Assembly (NCBI GenBank): GCA_033439765.1
Contig: JAULSN010000002.1
Span: 7,192,001-7,256,000, forward strand
DNA: 64,000 nucleotides
From: Lasiosphaeria ovina
Lineage: Eukaryota; Ascomycota; Sordariomycetes; Sordariales; Lasiosphaeriaceae
Direction of reading: 5' to 3'
The notes under the pieces are model-generated. The model made no database searches. It saw only the letters and a list, made by a program, of their open reading frames with translations, and had not been told where the DNA came from. The translations under genes and the position numbers were made by a program. This document shows positions 42,932-54,418 of the stretch, one piece after another. Position 1 is the stretch's first letter, and each line of letters opens with the position of its first letter.

Positions 42932-45239
42932 TCACCTCGCTATCCCCCAATAATGGGTTTCCGGGCTCTCAGCCAAGAATGAAGTGGCGCCGGGTCCGGC
43001 CAAGGATTCCTCTGGAATGTGTGACCGAGACACATTGCCACCCAGCGACGAGGGCGACGAAGCTGGCGGTGCCCACCCCGTGGCCCCGAGTCCGTGGCGC
43101 GATTCACGACTGCTGACATGCACCAGGCGATCGCGACTGTTGTTGCTGGTTTCCCATATCCAGCTAAACGATTGCATCTCCTCTGCATCGGGCGGCGTGT
43201 CGTGCGATGGCGCGGGTGCGGCTGATCCCGCCCACCTGATCCCGAGACTGGACAGCCAGGCCAACGGCGTCCCGCTGGAATCGAGCTGCGCGGCCAGCCG
43301 GGCGTCGCCTTTGTAGACAATGTCGTCACCGCCACTCCGCTCCATGTCGCCGCCTCTGCGCTTCTTCACAATGGTGCAGTGCGTGAAGAGGTCGACGGCG
43401 CCAAACGAAGTCAGCTGCGGCGCGGCCGCAAACCGCTCGTACCCCTCCCGCCGCCGCCTCGCAGCTGCCGCCACGGCGAGGCCGGCGTGTGAGGCAACAC
43501 AGAGCAGCAGGGCCACGCCGCTAATGGCCGCGTAGGCGACAAGCGTCGCCGTGTCTGCCACAGTCTCGAAGCGCTGGTATGCGAAGCTCACGTCGGTGGT
43601 GCGCGGGGGAAGTGGGCTCAGGAACCTATCCACGGCCTCGTCTAGCGAGAGCTTCGTGTATTGAATACTGGGGATCAGGCGTCGTAGCATTCCGTTCTGA
43701 CAGTAGTACAGCGGTAGAACGAGCATCGACTGCATGGCCGAGAACCAGTTGCCGGCGACCTCGGGGTTCCTGGCGTTTTCGGGCGTGAAGTCTGGCACCG
43801 AGAGCCAGAGCATGGTCGGGAACGACGTTCCCGAGAAAAGTGGCAGCTGCGTCCCGTTCTTGTGCAGCAATGTCGTAGTGTCGAGTAGCAGGCTATCGTA
43901 GGCCTTGAGGATGCCCGTTGCCGACACCTCCGATGGCGTCTCGGGCTGTGACTTGTTAAATGAGTGCCATAAGATCGTCGAGTTGGCCCGGCTGTACGCG
44001 ACTGATGCCTCTCTGTAGGCGGTCGACATCTTGATGAGCCACCCTGGGTTGCTGTGCCACGACGAGTTGGTCATGCATGCTTGCTGTGTAACCAGTTCCC
44101 CCGTACATTTGACAAGACCTATTGTCACAGAGGGGTTAGGATAAGAGTGGTAGTAGAGCTTGTAACCGGAATGTTTGTAAACGGGTGTTACACACGAGAA
44201 TGCACCTCATTTGGGGCGGTATTGGCGACACACAGCTGGATTGCGCCAATTTGAAATCCCCAATACCGGCCCGAGTAGACCCTGCAGTTGGTTGTCTCGT
44301 TGAACTCGACGTTTGGGTCCCCAGCACCGTACCGCACAAGCAGGCCGCGGTGGTTCTCAACGAGGAACACGCCTGCATCTGGGTACCGCAGATCGTTGCG
44401 GGTCTCGGGCATGATGAATATGGCCTCGCCAGCGACAAAGTACTCGCGGTGGCAGCCCGAGTTGTCGCTGAGCCCGGCCGCGTTCAGGCCACAGCGCTGC
44501 GAGCGGAGATCCTCTGGTGTCAAATCAATGGAGCGAGAGGGCCCGTCAACAAATGAGGAGAATTTAGATCCGAAAAGCATGTCTGTGAACCCTAGATACT
44601 CGCCGGCCGTGGTGGAATTCATTGGGTGTATTCCAAAACCCTTATACGGGGTATCGATAGATATGGACGTGAAGACAGGCCGGACGTCCACTCTGCCTAA
44701 GATATTGAGCCGTAGTTAGAATCTCTAGAGAGAAAGCACAAACGGAGCCATGGCTTCTTACTCATAATTAAGATGCCCGTGACAGGCACTACGGCCAGGA
44801 TTACCAGTCTGCAGAGGCTCAACAATCTCGCCCGCGACGATGTAACCGACGGAGCAAACAGGAGAAGCAGTAGCCCGAGGGCCGTTGTTGACTCGTCAAG
44901 TGCCAGAAAATCGACCAATCTCGCTGGCTTGCGGGCAGTTTTGGTATCGAGGGAATCGTTGCGGCCCATGGCAGCAGCCATCATGACCATGGCCCATTTT
45001 AGTCGCTCAAGGGTCGCGGCCAGCGTGGCAGCCAGCGACAGACCGGCCAGCTCGGAGATGACGCGCAGGAAGAAGATGGAGTAGCTGCGCGACTGGTTGA
45101 CGAGCACAAAGTTGCGCGTCAACATGGACCCGCTGGCCTGCAGTGCGGTCAGAAGCACAAGGCACGTCGTCAGCAGCATCAGCAGCCATTCGTGCTTGAC
45201 GTGCCATGTTGATGTTTTGGAATTACCCTGTGCCGTCAT
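42932..45239 (-). CDS. Multi-pass membrane protein with large glycosylated loop, unknown function
   Basis: Three exons on the minus strand: 45239-44762, 44696-44196, 44118-42932. Intron 44761-44697 has a GTAAGA donor and CTAAC branch; intron 44195-44119 has GTGTGT and CTAAC. Joins are in frame and give 721 residues from the ATG at 45239. The N-terminus has a transmembrane helix (about 18-38), a second hydrophobic region (about 55-75) and a pair before the first intron (LGLLLLLFAPS; LVILAVVPVTGILI). A non-cytosolic loop of about 350 residues with Asn-glycosylation sites (NSTT, NSSW, NKSQ) follows. Another helix (LVAYAAISGVALLLCVASHAG) precedes a basic, then Ser-rich cytosolic tail of about 170 residues. 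This plan is common among fungal proteins of unknown role. Confidence 0.8.
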
Positions 45240-46455
45240 TTGCGCCAGGCCAGGCACTGAAGATGCGCATCCATCGCTCAGCGACGCCAGCAGGCAGCGG
45301 CGAAGCTGGATTTAAGTACCTATTTTTCACCGGCACAAAAGGGGTTTGGCGTTTTTGCGACTACGGCAAATTGTTAGTTGCAGCCCGCCCGAGCTGGTTG
45401 CTGGCCTCGTGTCCCAGGTGGCGGACCAACCATATGTCGTGCTATTGCTTCCAAGTTTAGGGCTAAGTCCAGCTCGAGGCTCACTGCGTTTACCAGCCAA
45501 CCAAGCGCCCTCCACCCATTCCCAGCATGCAGGGGCCCAGAGACGGGAAGGCCAACCATCAATCCGACAGAAAAGGGGACCAGACCAAAAGCAGTCCAAC
45601 GAGGAGGCAAAGCCCCGGTGGCCGGTGGCTGGTTGCTTGGCTTGCAGCAGACACCTTGCTCTGTCACTTGACTCCTCCAACGCCTTCTCGCCGTTCAGAC
45701 ATGGTCTCTTGGCGACATCCTCTCGTTCGCTGAGCGGAACACAGCTGTCGCAGCGGCGTGCATCAATCTGCAGCGCTTGGCACTTGGCATTTTCAATTTT
45801 CCTCTTTGTCGAAACAAATCACCAAGTTGGTTTTCGTGGAAGGGTTAGGGTTAGAAAAGACTCAGGAAAGGGACTCAGTATTTGGTTGGCTTTATCTGTA
45901 ATGGAACAATCAAGATTTGGTACCTCTATCATTGCGCTCGTTAGGGAATTAGATTGGCAATATTGATAATGGAACTCCTGAATCAGGTGGTATCCTAAAG
46001 ATAATGTGTCGACTGAATGAAAGTCTACGTTTTAATTGTCCAATTATCAGGTGATTGTTTACGGAAGTGCACGCGCTCAGCTTTCAGTCTAGAATTTCTC
46101 CCTTGACTAACAGAACGGGAACAATGACAATAATGGTGTGAGTGAACGTCTGCCCCGGATTTGGGATCTCACAAGAGAGAGCCTCTCTGGATGGGTTCAG
46201 CCCACCATCAGCATTCCGGTCGACTTCCGGCATCCGGATGCGGGAGACTATCAAACCTCGGACCGACATAGCGACTAAAGCATTTCAAGAGCTTCTTTAT
46301 TCGATATTCAGCCGAAAATACGCAAGTCCGCCGACTATTTCGCCATGTCTCTTCTTACCTTGAACCTCCAATGTCTTGCATCGGTTTCACTGCCCTCCGC
46401 CGACGTTTCCTCTATCCCCATCGTCACATAAACAAGCATAACCGCAGAAATCCTC
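45240..46455. other. Intergenic between divergent membrane-protein genes
   Basis: 1.2 kb shared promoter region. A 206-codon plus-strand frame (45346-45966) has no recognisable domain and lies in promoter-like sequence. Two telomere-like units (gggttagggttag, about 45843-45855) occur. Confidence 0.55.
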
Positions 46456-47411
46456 ATGTCTTCCTACAGGGCAAACACAGCCAAGTCCAAGGGCACGGCG
46501 TCTCGCGGCCTGTCCGTCTTCCTCCGCCTCGGCGAGCTGACATGTGCCGCCATCGTTGTCGGTGTTGTTGGCCGGCTCTTCTACCTGGTTGACCAGGGCG
46601 GCTCTATCGATCCCAATCCGAGACTAGTCTATACGATGGTCATTGCCGGGCTGACCATTCTGTTCTCGCTTTTCTTCATGCCACCGCTGGCCTATGCCTT
46701 TTGGGCTTTCCCCATCGACTTCTTTTTCTTCGTGGCCTGGCTGGTTGCCTTTATTGCTCTCGAGACAGTAAGTCTTGTTTTACTCCAGCAACTGTCAACC
46801 TTGAGCCCGGCGAACTGACATTGTTGATAGCTGAGTGGTTACGGCGCCTGCGATGGGTGGTGGTTCAACAATTACTGGGGGTACTATTGGGGAAGATGGT
46901 ACACGGTGGGTCCTGTCGGCATCAATGTGAACTGGACAGGCTGCGGATCTTGGCGAACGGTCCTAGCCTTCTCGTTTGTTGCTTGTTTTCTTCACCTCCT
47001 TAGTTTCTTCCTGGCGAGTCTCCCACTTCCCTCTGGCCTTTGGTCCCTTTCTAACAAGGGAGTCAGGGACTTTACTGGACGTTTGAGTACGGAATGATCA
47101 GAACGCGAACCCAGAACATGTTCAGGTAGGTGCACTCTACTTATGCAGGGACCGCACGTTAACTAACCATCATTTACTGCAGACGTCGTTGGGGCCGAGG
47201 AGGGAAACAAAACGGTGTCGGACCCTCCGCTGCAACAGCAACTGCACCCGCCACCATGTCAGGTACCAACTCTGGCGTTGCTGCCCCTGGTAGTTACCCT
47301 GGACCTCATGGCATCTCTCCAGCAACGCAACCCGTACCTGGTCCAGCACCATCAGCTCCAGGAGGGGCTCCAGCGGTGCCGCCGCCCACAACTACTGCAG
47401 CCCAGGTCTGA
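46456..47411 (+). CDS. MARVEL-like four-helix membrane protein
   Basis: Four exons: 46456-46767, 46831-47013, 47067-47125, 47183-47411, giving 260 residues. Introns 1 and 3 are GT-AG; intron 2 (47014-47066) has a GC donor (CTG then GCGAGT), a CTAAC branch and TCAG end, and only this choice keeps the frame (FFL then GLYWTFEYG). Four hydrophobic segments lie at about 26-47, 57-77, 82-104 and 147-170. A Trp/Tyr-rich loop (GYGACDGWWFNNYWGYYWGRW) with paired cysteines lies between helices 3 and 4. The cytosolic tail is rich in Pro, Ala and Gly. The plan is that of fungal MARVEL-domain proteins of the plasma membrane; the assignment rests on topology and the loop. Confidence 0.8.
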
Positions 47412-47985
47412 GTCTTGGGGCGTGCTGATCAGAAGTCGGCAACAACGGGGTGCTTCATTGCCTGCAGCTTCACGTACGGAAATAATTATTACATAACTCT
47501 GTACCGTAGCCACGCCCACCCGACATTTTCGAAGAACTTCAAGATGCTGTGACAATTAATGGAAACATAGGTTAGAGATGTGATGGACATAGTCTAATGT
47601 TTAATGGCGTGTTGAGACTCATGTTTAGAAAGTTCAGTTACTTGTTTCTATGTACATACCTATTCAATTCTGACGTAAAATGCCCTTTTCCCGCCAATAG
47701 TGAGAACAAAGGCAGCCGCAGGCAGTCAGCTTCAGTGAGTCGATCGAGACGGTATGACATCAGCCACGACGGAAGCGGCAGTAAATATGGACGAAAGCAG
47801 TTTCTTTGAAGCTTGAACCCCGCTCAGACTGCTAGAATGCATTGCGCACTACAACATCCATCCATGGAAAGACGTCTTGCCCTCACTTGATTATTCTTGG
47901 GAGTGTGTCTGAGAACAAGCCAATAGGCACGAAATACCCAAACTAACCCACCACTCCGTACTCTCGACGACTAAAACAGACCAAA
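47412..47985. other. Intergenic upstream of zinc-ribbon gene
   Basis: About 0.6 kb; no supported gene. The base before the next ATG gives the context ACCAAAATG. Confidence 0.55.
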
Positions 47986-48654
47986 ATGTATGTGCGACGA
48001 AGACGTCCGGTATTGGGCGCTGCGGTTCTTGTTGGTGCATCTAGAGCAGCAGCCCGTCGCGAGATATGCCGGCAGACTGCCGGCCAAGCGCAGTACGAGC
48101 AAGACGTGGAGCACGAGGTCGAGCGACGGCAGCGCGAGGAAGCGGAGCAGGATGTGCGGACCCAGCGAGCAGTCGAGGAAGCTCTGAAGAAGGCGGGACT
48201 CGGCACAGCCGGAGGTGGTCCCTCTCAGCCTCTAGCTGCCAGTCCATCGCCCAGCAGCGCCCAGCAGGCTCAACCTCCACTTGCGCAGCCTCCCCAGACC
48301 TACGTCCCGGAGCAGCCACGCCAAACCTACTTCAGTCCCTCACAGGATCCAACGAGCAATATGGTGCCCCCTCCGACTCCCTTTGACTTTGCTTCCGGCA
48401 CGCCGCAGAATAGTCCCATGTCGGCCGTGTTCTTGCAGGCAGACAGCAACACGCGGCACATGTCCCTCTCGCCGAGGTCTCCCCTCTCATCCCCGGGGAC
48501 GGCAACAGCGTCCAGATCGACTTCGGTAAGCACACCGCTACCGCCGATGCAGCAAGACAATCCAGCAATCCAATTTTGTCCGGGATGCGGGAACTCGTGC
48601 CAACTAAACGACGTATTTTGCAGAAAATGCGGACGCAAGCAAGCTGTCGAGTAG
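47986..48654 (+). CDS. Protein with coiled-coil segment and C-terminal zinc ribbon
   Basis: Single exon, 222 residues. The N-terminus is MYVRRRRPVLGAAVLVGASRAAARRE, a short Arg-rich then small-residue hydrophobic stretch that could insert in a membrane. A charged coiled coil follows at about 34-72 (EHEVERRQREEAEQDV), then a long Pro/Ser/Gln-rich disordered region. The end (about 197-220) is FCPGCGNSCQLNDVFCRKCG, a CxxC...CxxC zinc ribbon. Such proteins are common and mostly uncharacterised in filamentous ascomycetes. No neighbour suggests a role. Confidence 0.78.
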   Translation: MYVRRRRPVLGAAVLVGASRAAARREICRQTAGQAQYEQDVEHEVERRQREEAEQDVRTQRAVEEALKKAGLGTAGGGPSQPLAASPSPSSAQQAQPPLAQPPQTYVPEQPRQTYFSPSQDPTSNMVPPPTPFDFASGTPQNSPMSAVFLQADSNTRHMSLSPRSPLSSPGTATASRSTSVSTPLPPMQQDNPAIQFCPGCGNSCQLNDVFCRKCGRKQAVE

Positions 48655-48994
48655 ATCGGCTAGCCTGGGGAAGCCACGAGATTGTGGGCGGCAGGTGGTT
48701 GGTGTCAAAAACAAGAGCAATCGGTGCTAGAATTGGAGTCGCTCCGGTAGACCGCTCCGGTAGAAGGCTTCGGGAGTTAATGACGGCAAAAAATCGGTTT
48801 CGCTACACAATCTTTGGGCAGGAAAGCATCCCGTAGTGCATACTAGTGGAAATGTGGCTCTGTTATTTGAGTGTGTTTTTGGGTTATGCTTATGTACAGA
48901 ATAAAAACTTGGACCCCAAAAGTCGGGTAGCTGAGCTATGTACATTTTCGAGAGAAAGAAATAAGACGTCGACTGGGGAGCCAAGACATGCTAT
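48655..48994. other. Intergenic between converging genes
   Basis: 0.34 kb of 3' flank. It includes a short direct repeat GTAGACCGCTCCG / GTAGAAGG (about 48748-48766). No gene. Confidence 0.55.
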
Positions 48995-49814
48995 CTATGC
49001 GGCGTCCAAGAGCTTCTTGATAAATGTCAGCGCCTGCGAGCCATACTTGTTGACATACTGCTGATGAGAGTTGGCATCGTTGCCGTTGCAGCAGTACGGG
49101 TCGGTCGAGTCACAGTAAGACTGGATGATGGCCGGGTTGGCGGGAGAGCACTTGTAGCCGCTCGGGCGGGCAGCGAACTGGGAGCACGCGTTAGTGCTTT
49201 TCTCTCTTGCGGCAGAAGGATGCTGGATATCCTATCCCAACTTACGCCACCGTTCTTGCAGGTGCCAACGTTGTAGGGCAAGCCATTCACGTTGTGCGGG
49301 TCGCCCATGAATATGGCGGCCTTGACCGCGTCGAGGGCAGTGCCCGTCAGAGTGGCGCCAGCACCACCGCAAAGGGCGTTGTCCATGATTTGTCCCCCCT
49401 GCGCATGCATAGTTAGAATTCACGTCTTTTTCTCACCTCCTGGTCCACTGTGGTGGTCATTACCTGGGAGTAGCCAATAAGCACAATCTTGGTGTCGGGG
49501 CATCTCTTGTTTAGGTCCGTCACGGCCTTGACGACGGCCGCAGTACCCTGCTTGGCCGAATTCTCGTAGCTGACCCCTCCGCAGTTGCTCTGGCCGCCAC
49601 ACGCCGGGTAGACAATGGCCTCCTTGCCCGCTCCCGCATATGCCTGTGTCACCATGTTGACAAGACCCTGCGAGGTGCCATAGCCCTGTGGGACCGTCGT
49701 CTCCCGAGCCCCGAATACGTACACCTTAGGGCAAGACTGGCGTTGCTCGAGCTCGACAGGCCCCGCGCTAACTAGACCTGCGAGAAGGGGGACTGCAACA
49801 GTTGAGACCTTCAT
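48995..49814 (-). CDS. Acetylxylan esterase, cutinase fold (CE5), secreted
   Basis: Three exons on the minus strand: 49814-49464, 49398-49246, 49177-48995; introns 49463-49399 and 49245-49178 are GT-AG and phase 0. The product has 228 residues with a signal peptide of about 17. Mature motifs are those of fungal acetylxylan esterase type CE5: CPKVYVFGARETT, IVYPACGGQ, nucleophile GYSQGG (Ser116), MGDPHNVNGLPYNVGTC, Asp194 in CDSTDPYCC, and His206. The first intron falls right after the GYSQ codons. It removes acetyl groups from xylan and suits the GH43 xylosidase gene at the right end of the window. No carbohydrate-binding module is attached. An AXE identity is favoured over cutinase by the overall motif string. 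Confidence 0.9.
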
Positions 49815-51079
49815 GGTGGTGGTTGAGCGGATTTCTGGCCTTGGGGTTAATTGAATGAGGTTGGGGAAATAGAATTACGATGTTGGATGAGGGAGGGCAA
49901 CTATATAAAATTTATCCCCAGCAGGCCCACTACAGTGAATCCGGGCAGACGGCAAACTGAACCTCATTCGGAAAACCCAGGGTCTCATTCCGAGCCTCGA
50001 ACCCAGAAACCGCACGGCTCCCTTTCCCCGATGGAGTCTTCATTTCAGAGAAATATATATACAAATATTGGTGCAACAACCAACGACGGAGCGCGGATGA
50101 ACTGCTTGACCATTCATGAGGTCTCCTATCGTCCAGCCGCCAAGCAAGTCCTTCCCGGGATGTGGGATGGAAGAGAACCGGAGCAACGTTTCCTTTCCCA
50201 GCGGCAAGATTTGTAGCGGTATGGGCAATTTGGGTTAGACTCGCCGGTGCCATGGACTGAAATTCAAGCGTCTAGACTTGCAGGGGGCTCAAATTCCGGT
50301 TTCTAGTCTTTCACGAAGGCATCATATCGGCCGAGACTGGGCTAGGTTCTCGACGAAGATGCTCGGAAGGGCAAATCGGAACCTTGTTTCGCATTGATTC
50401 TTGGCATGGTGTCGGCGATATTGCCATACTCTCGAAGCGGGCAAGGCATGGCCCCTCGCTATATGTGGCGGATGAATGCCGAATACACAAGCCACTGTCC
50501 GGCAATCCAGGGTGCCATTCTGTGGGGAAGCGATTGTGCCTAAAGCAACGCTGCCGCCCCGTGGGGATCAAGTTTTATCCTAAAGGCCACGTGGACATTG
50601 TCCCCGATATCCAATCTACGCACATATTCACTTCCTCGCTGGGTATTGGAGTACGTGATCATTTAAATTGATGGAAGGTGGCAAAGGATTCTGGAGCAGG
50701 ACAGGTGGAGAAACGAGAATTTGCCATCAACCTGTCCACCCGCTATCTAGTTAATAACCAGTCAATTAGGACAAAAAACTCTCACTCCTTCGCTCAGTGG
50801 ATAATACGCATAACATTCGTTATTCACAAGACATCTTGGCTCTACGTCTTCAGGCTTGCTGGGGACGGGTACTGATGGGGTCAAAGGTTGTTAATTATTC
50901 AACCCGGAGGTGCCCTTAACTAATCGCCACCATTATTCGCTCTCCGCGATTTAAGAAATCTTCTTGACTTCTTCTGGTGTCCAAAATAAGAGGAAAAAAG
51001 GAAAAGAAAGTCTAGGACACCCAGCTTTCCCATGTGTATTTAGTAGCTACGAGACGTGCGTGTCGTGCCAGCCCCCAAC
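49815..51079. other. Intergenic, CE5 promoter and HET 3' flank
   Basis: 1.3 kb. Frames here (for example 50384-50671) have no recognisable features. A TATATAAA-like site at about 49902-49909 on the esterase side may serve that gene. Confidence 0.5.
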
Positions 51080-53122
51080 TCAAACCAAAACAAACGTCTT
51101 GCCGATTGCACTGGTAAATTTGGAACTGTCGCACTTGAACCAACCAACACGGCGCCATTTGGAAGCCCCATGGGCAACTTGGTCAGTTGGTGGCACAGTC
51201 TGCACTAAAAGACCCGACGCAGTTTGCAGGCCCTCTCCTAGCTGAGTCGTGCCAACTCGTAAGGCCAGGACGTTGTCTGCAGTGGACCACCCGAATTTGA
51301 TGGAATCATGCCTGACTTGCGCGCGAGGGCCTGATTTCCTACCACCCTCCTCCGCCATATATGCCGTGTAGACCAATGGGCCATCAAACATGTCGCGCCA
51401 GGGCAGTGTCTTGGCCACAACATCGAGGTAACCGCTCTGGAGTCGGCCGTGGGGATCCGCTCCGCTCGGACTCACTACCACGTCCAGAAGCTCCATTTCC
51501 TGTCGAAAGCCAGTAGGGCCTTGGGACGCCCAAGTCACTCCACCATTATGTGCCGCCCAAGACCAGCTCGGCGCCACATATGTAGTATACTCAGCAGCTC
51601 TGATATTGTTCATTGGCCACCACATTAGGCCCCGACAAAGGTCCCCTTTCCACAGGCCAGCCAGATATGTATCATTATGTGTCTGTAACATCTTGTGTGC
51701 GAGACCGGACACGGCGGGCAGCTTGTCCTCGGGAAAAGACAGTTGCTTCCCCGAGTAGAAGGTCATGAGGGCGTACCAGTCGAGATAATCGTCTCCCCTT
51801 GTGCGGACATGACTGGTTTCTGTCTCTGGTAAAATCTTGGGGGTCCATGGGTTCCTCTGCGTGCGCGGTTTGTGGTCTAGCGGGACCTCGGTTCTCAGGT
51901 GTGAGCTGAGGCAGTCCATGACCAGGAGCTCGTCGAGAAAGTAGAGAATGCGGCTACAGAGAATCTGCTCTTGGAATATCCAACCTCTCTCATTCCACCG
52001 AGAATTGACAAGGGAGTCCGAGTTGGACGAGTTGTGTGGGAACCGGAGGGCGAGCTCGCCGCGCGAGACCTGGCCGTCTTCCCCCTCGCCCTCTCCATCG
52101 GCAACACGTCTCTCGCAGGCAACCTTCATAGACTGATGTCGAGGCCTTTCCAGAAACCCCTCAAAAACATTCCGTGCGGAAACGGCAGCGATGGTCAGGT
52201 CGGAGTTCTCGAAGATTTGCCACATGTGGGCTGCCTGGTCGGCCCAGTCGGCGAGGTCGTCTTGCACGATGCAGATTGCGTCGATCCAGATGTAAGGTGC
52301 CCCCAGCGTTCTCGCCACCACAATGGCATCCTGCAGGGATTTTGGAAGCTCTTCTTGGAGGAAGCCCACCTTTCTGGTTACGAGGTTCTCCTTTGTCGTG
52401 TGGTACAATTGAGTTCCGGCCTGCTGTTTGCCCCAGCAGTAGCTGAGGGTGTGATAACTGGGGAAATCCCCCTCAATATCGCTGCCATCAACAAGTGACA
52501 GCTGCTTATCGTCGGGGCCGAGATCAACGAGTCTCTTGGGGCAAAAGCCCTTGCGGTTGAGCCTACAGGCGTCATGGGTTTTGTCGCAATCCCGGCACCA
52601 TGCTCTGATCAGCTCCAAGTTCTCGCGCCCCAGAGTGTCCCTGGCCGTGGGGGGCAGCTCGCTGTTGAAAGCAAAGGCAATTTGCATGACCTTGGGAATG
52701 ACCAGAACATTCGAACGGCGGAGCCGGACGGAAACCTCCAGCATACCCGAGAACTGGGACCCATCGTCCGACTCGTCGAAGCCATGGGTTTCAATTTCGA
52801 CGTAGACATTGCTCTCGGGATTTGTATTTGGCGACTTGGACATGACGTCCACCAGCGGGCGGACGCCGAACTGAGCGATGAGACATGCTCGCACGAAGCG
52901 GCAAATCCCTACCCCGCATGGCGAGGCCGCAAGTGAAGGGAAGTTGAGGGAGGCATCGTCAACCTCGACGGCAAAGCTGTCGCGGTCGTCTTCCCTGTTT
53001 TGTCGCGAAATCGATTGAGCAAATCCACTGCAGATCTCGCAGGCTGGCCCCGCGCCCAATTCAGTGACAAACCGTGGCTCCGGCTCGGGATCATAGTCGT
53101 CTTCAACGAACCAAACACCCAT
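51080..53122 (-). CDS. Heterokaryon-incompatibility (HET) domain protein
   Basis: Single exon, 680 residues, ATG at 53122. The HET domain starts near residue 222 with YHTLSYCWG (223-231), then LPKSLQDAIVVARTLG (259-274), YIWIDAICIVQDD (277-289) and a DW...QAAHMWQIFENS motif, the standard order. A Cys-containing region upstream (WCRDCDKTHDAC, 175-186) is usual for this class, as is the variable C-terminal half with SRWNERGWIFQE-type (about 360-380) and WSWAAHNG (about 560) motifs. HET proteins mediate non-self recognition and cell death between incompatible strains; many paralogues have unknown partners. Residues 1-170 are not recognised. Intact. Confidence 0.92.
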   Translation of the reverse strand: MGVWFVEDDYDPEPEPRFVTELGAGPACEICSGFAQSISRQNREDDRDSFAVEVDDASLNFPSLAASPCGVGICRFVRACLIAQFGVRPLVDVMSKSPNTNPESNVYVEIETHGFDESDDGSQFSGMLEVSVRLRRSNVLVIPKVMQIAFAFNSELPPTARDTLGRENLELIRAWCRDCDKTHDACRLNRKGFCPKRLVDLGPDDKQLSLVDGSDIEGDFPSYHTLSYCWGKQQAGTQLYHTTKENLVTRKVGFLQEELPKSLQDAIVVARTLGAPYIWIDAICIVQDDLADWADQAAHMWQIFENSDLTIAAVSARNVFEGFLERPRHQSMKVACERRVADGEGEGEDGQVSRGELALRFPHNSSNSDSLVNSRWNERGWIFQEQILCSRILYFLDELLVMDCLSSHLRTEVPLDHKPRTQRNPWTPKILPETETSHVRTRGDDYLDWYALMTFYSGKQLSFPEDKLPAVSGLAHKMLQTHNDTYLAGLWKGDLCRGLMWWPMNNIRAAEYTTYVAPSWSWAAHNGGVTWASQGPTGFRQEMELLDVVVSPSGADPHGRLQSGYLDVVAKTLPWRDMFDGPLVYTAYMAEEGGRKSGPRAQVRHDSIKFGWSTADNVLALRVGTTQLGEGLQTASGLLVQTVPPTDQVAHGASKWRRVGWFKCDSSKFTSAIGKTFVLV

Positions 53123-54418
53123 GACGAGGGCTTGTCGGATTATTATCGGCGGGGCTGGGCGTCGGTGCTGAAATGGCTATAAATCCAACATGACCTGAGG
53201 AGGAAGCTGAAGTTAAAGTGAGCGGGGAAGGGTGATTAATCATAGTAGCCAGGCTTTGGGAATTGCCAGGCCATGCAGCAATGCGAGAGCTCATGCAGCT
53301 AAGCCACCATATAGATGCCTAACTGGTCGGATTTGGGCCGTGGCAGTGCAACGGATCAAACCTCGGAGTTAAGGATTAATTAGAGTGGGTTCTTATCTAA
53401 CGAGTTCCGATGAGGTTCCGATGAGGTAAATAGCAAGAGACGGTAACCTAGGCAACCATGCGACTCGTAAGTACCTGGGTAGGTAGGTAGGTATGCTGTG
53501 ATTGTAAAGTGAGATGATAAAAGGTTCAGACGACTTTTCTTCTTCTCCCGTGCTGTCATGTACCTGTGGACAACACTGGAGGGAAGGAATAATGTGGAAT
53601 TTCTTCTCTACGAGCACTTCCCAGCTTACCACCATTGGCGCCTCAATCACAAAGACTAGCATTGCGCTATTTTCGCGAAGGTCTTCCATGATAGATAGCT
53701 GTGGCGAGTAGGTCTGTTTGGCTATCGATGAATATAAAGCGACTTGAAGTTCCAAGTATCAGTGTAGAGTCTGATCATCTGACTAAGGCGGTTCGCCCTA
53801 GGCCCCGAGGTCTTGACTAGCGCTGAAGTTGACTGACTGTTCGACTTGCCATCTTGTGAAGTTCACGTCACTGTCCGGTGTGGGGTGGGGCATTTCATCT
53901 CAACTTACCCAGGCAGCACTTACCTTGGGTCCCTAACCCGGTAGGCACTTTACAGTGTCTGCCGATTTACAATTCATCGTATGACGTGCGAAGGCCACGC
54001 TGCTATCTCGGGGGATGCTTCCAGGCTCAACCTTCTTTCTCCCTCCACCTACCTACCTTCATTAGCCCTGTGTGAGTAGCAGGCCTACGTTTTCCCCCGC
54101 CCTGCCCTGCCATTGTCTGAAGAGGCTGTCGCTCACTCGCATTCACCCACGCCTGGCACCTCGCTTCCACCTCTCGCTTCCGCTTTGACGCGCCTTCCGT
54201 TTTCACCCTCTAGGTACTTTGGTCTTCCTACACTTCCGCCTTTCGCTACTACAGCAGACGACAACCCACCAATTACACCTTCTTGGCGTGAATAAATCTC
54301 GCCACCACCGCGACATCACTTCGTTTCGCTCCTTGTCGCTCACCCCCAGAAATCTCCCCACAAACCTCACATTCTCTCCCCGTCGCCCTTTCTTCTGACA
54401 CGTCCTATCCGAGACAAA
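53123..54418. other. Intergenic between divergent HET and basic-repeat genes
   Basis: 1.3 kb. It contains GGTAGGTAGGTAGGTA (about 53478-53493) and CTACCTACC near 54051. The last 120 bases before 54419 are pyrimidine-rich (CTCTCCCCGTCGCCC and similar), as in many fungal 5' leaders. Confidence 0.55.

Noticed and set aside
45840..45858. Telomere-like repeat gggttagggttag
   Set aside because: Only two units in ordinary intergenic sequence; expected by chance and no other sign of a chromosome end.
45346..45966. 206-codon plus-strand frame
   Set aside because: No domain, low-complexity and promoter-region composition, between two divergent genes.
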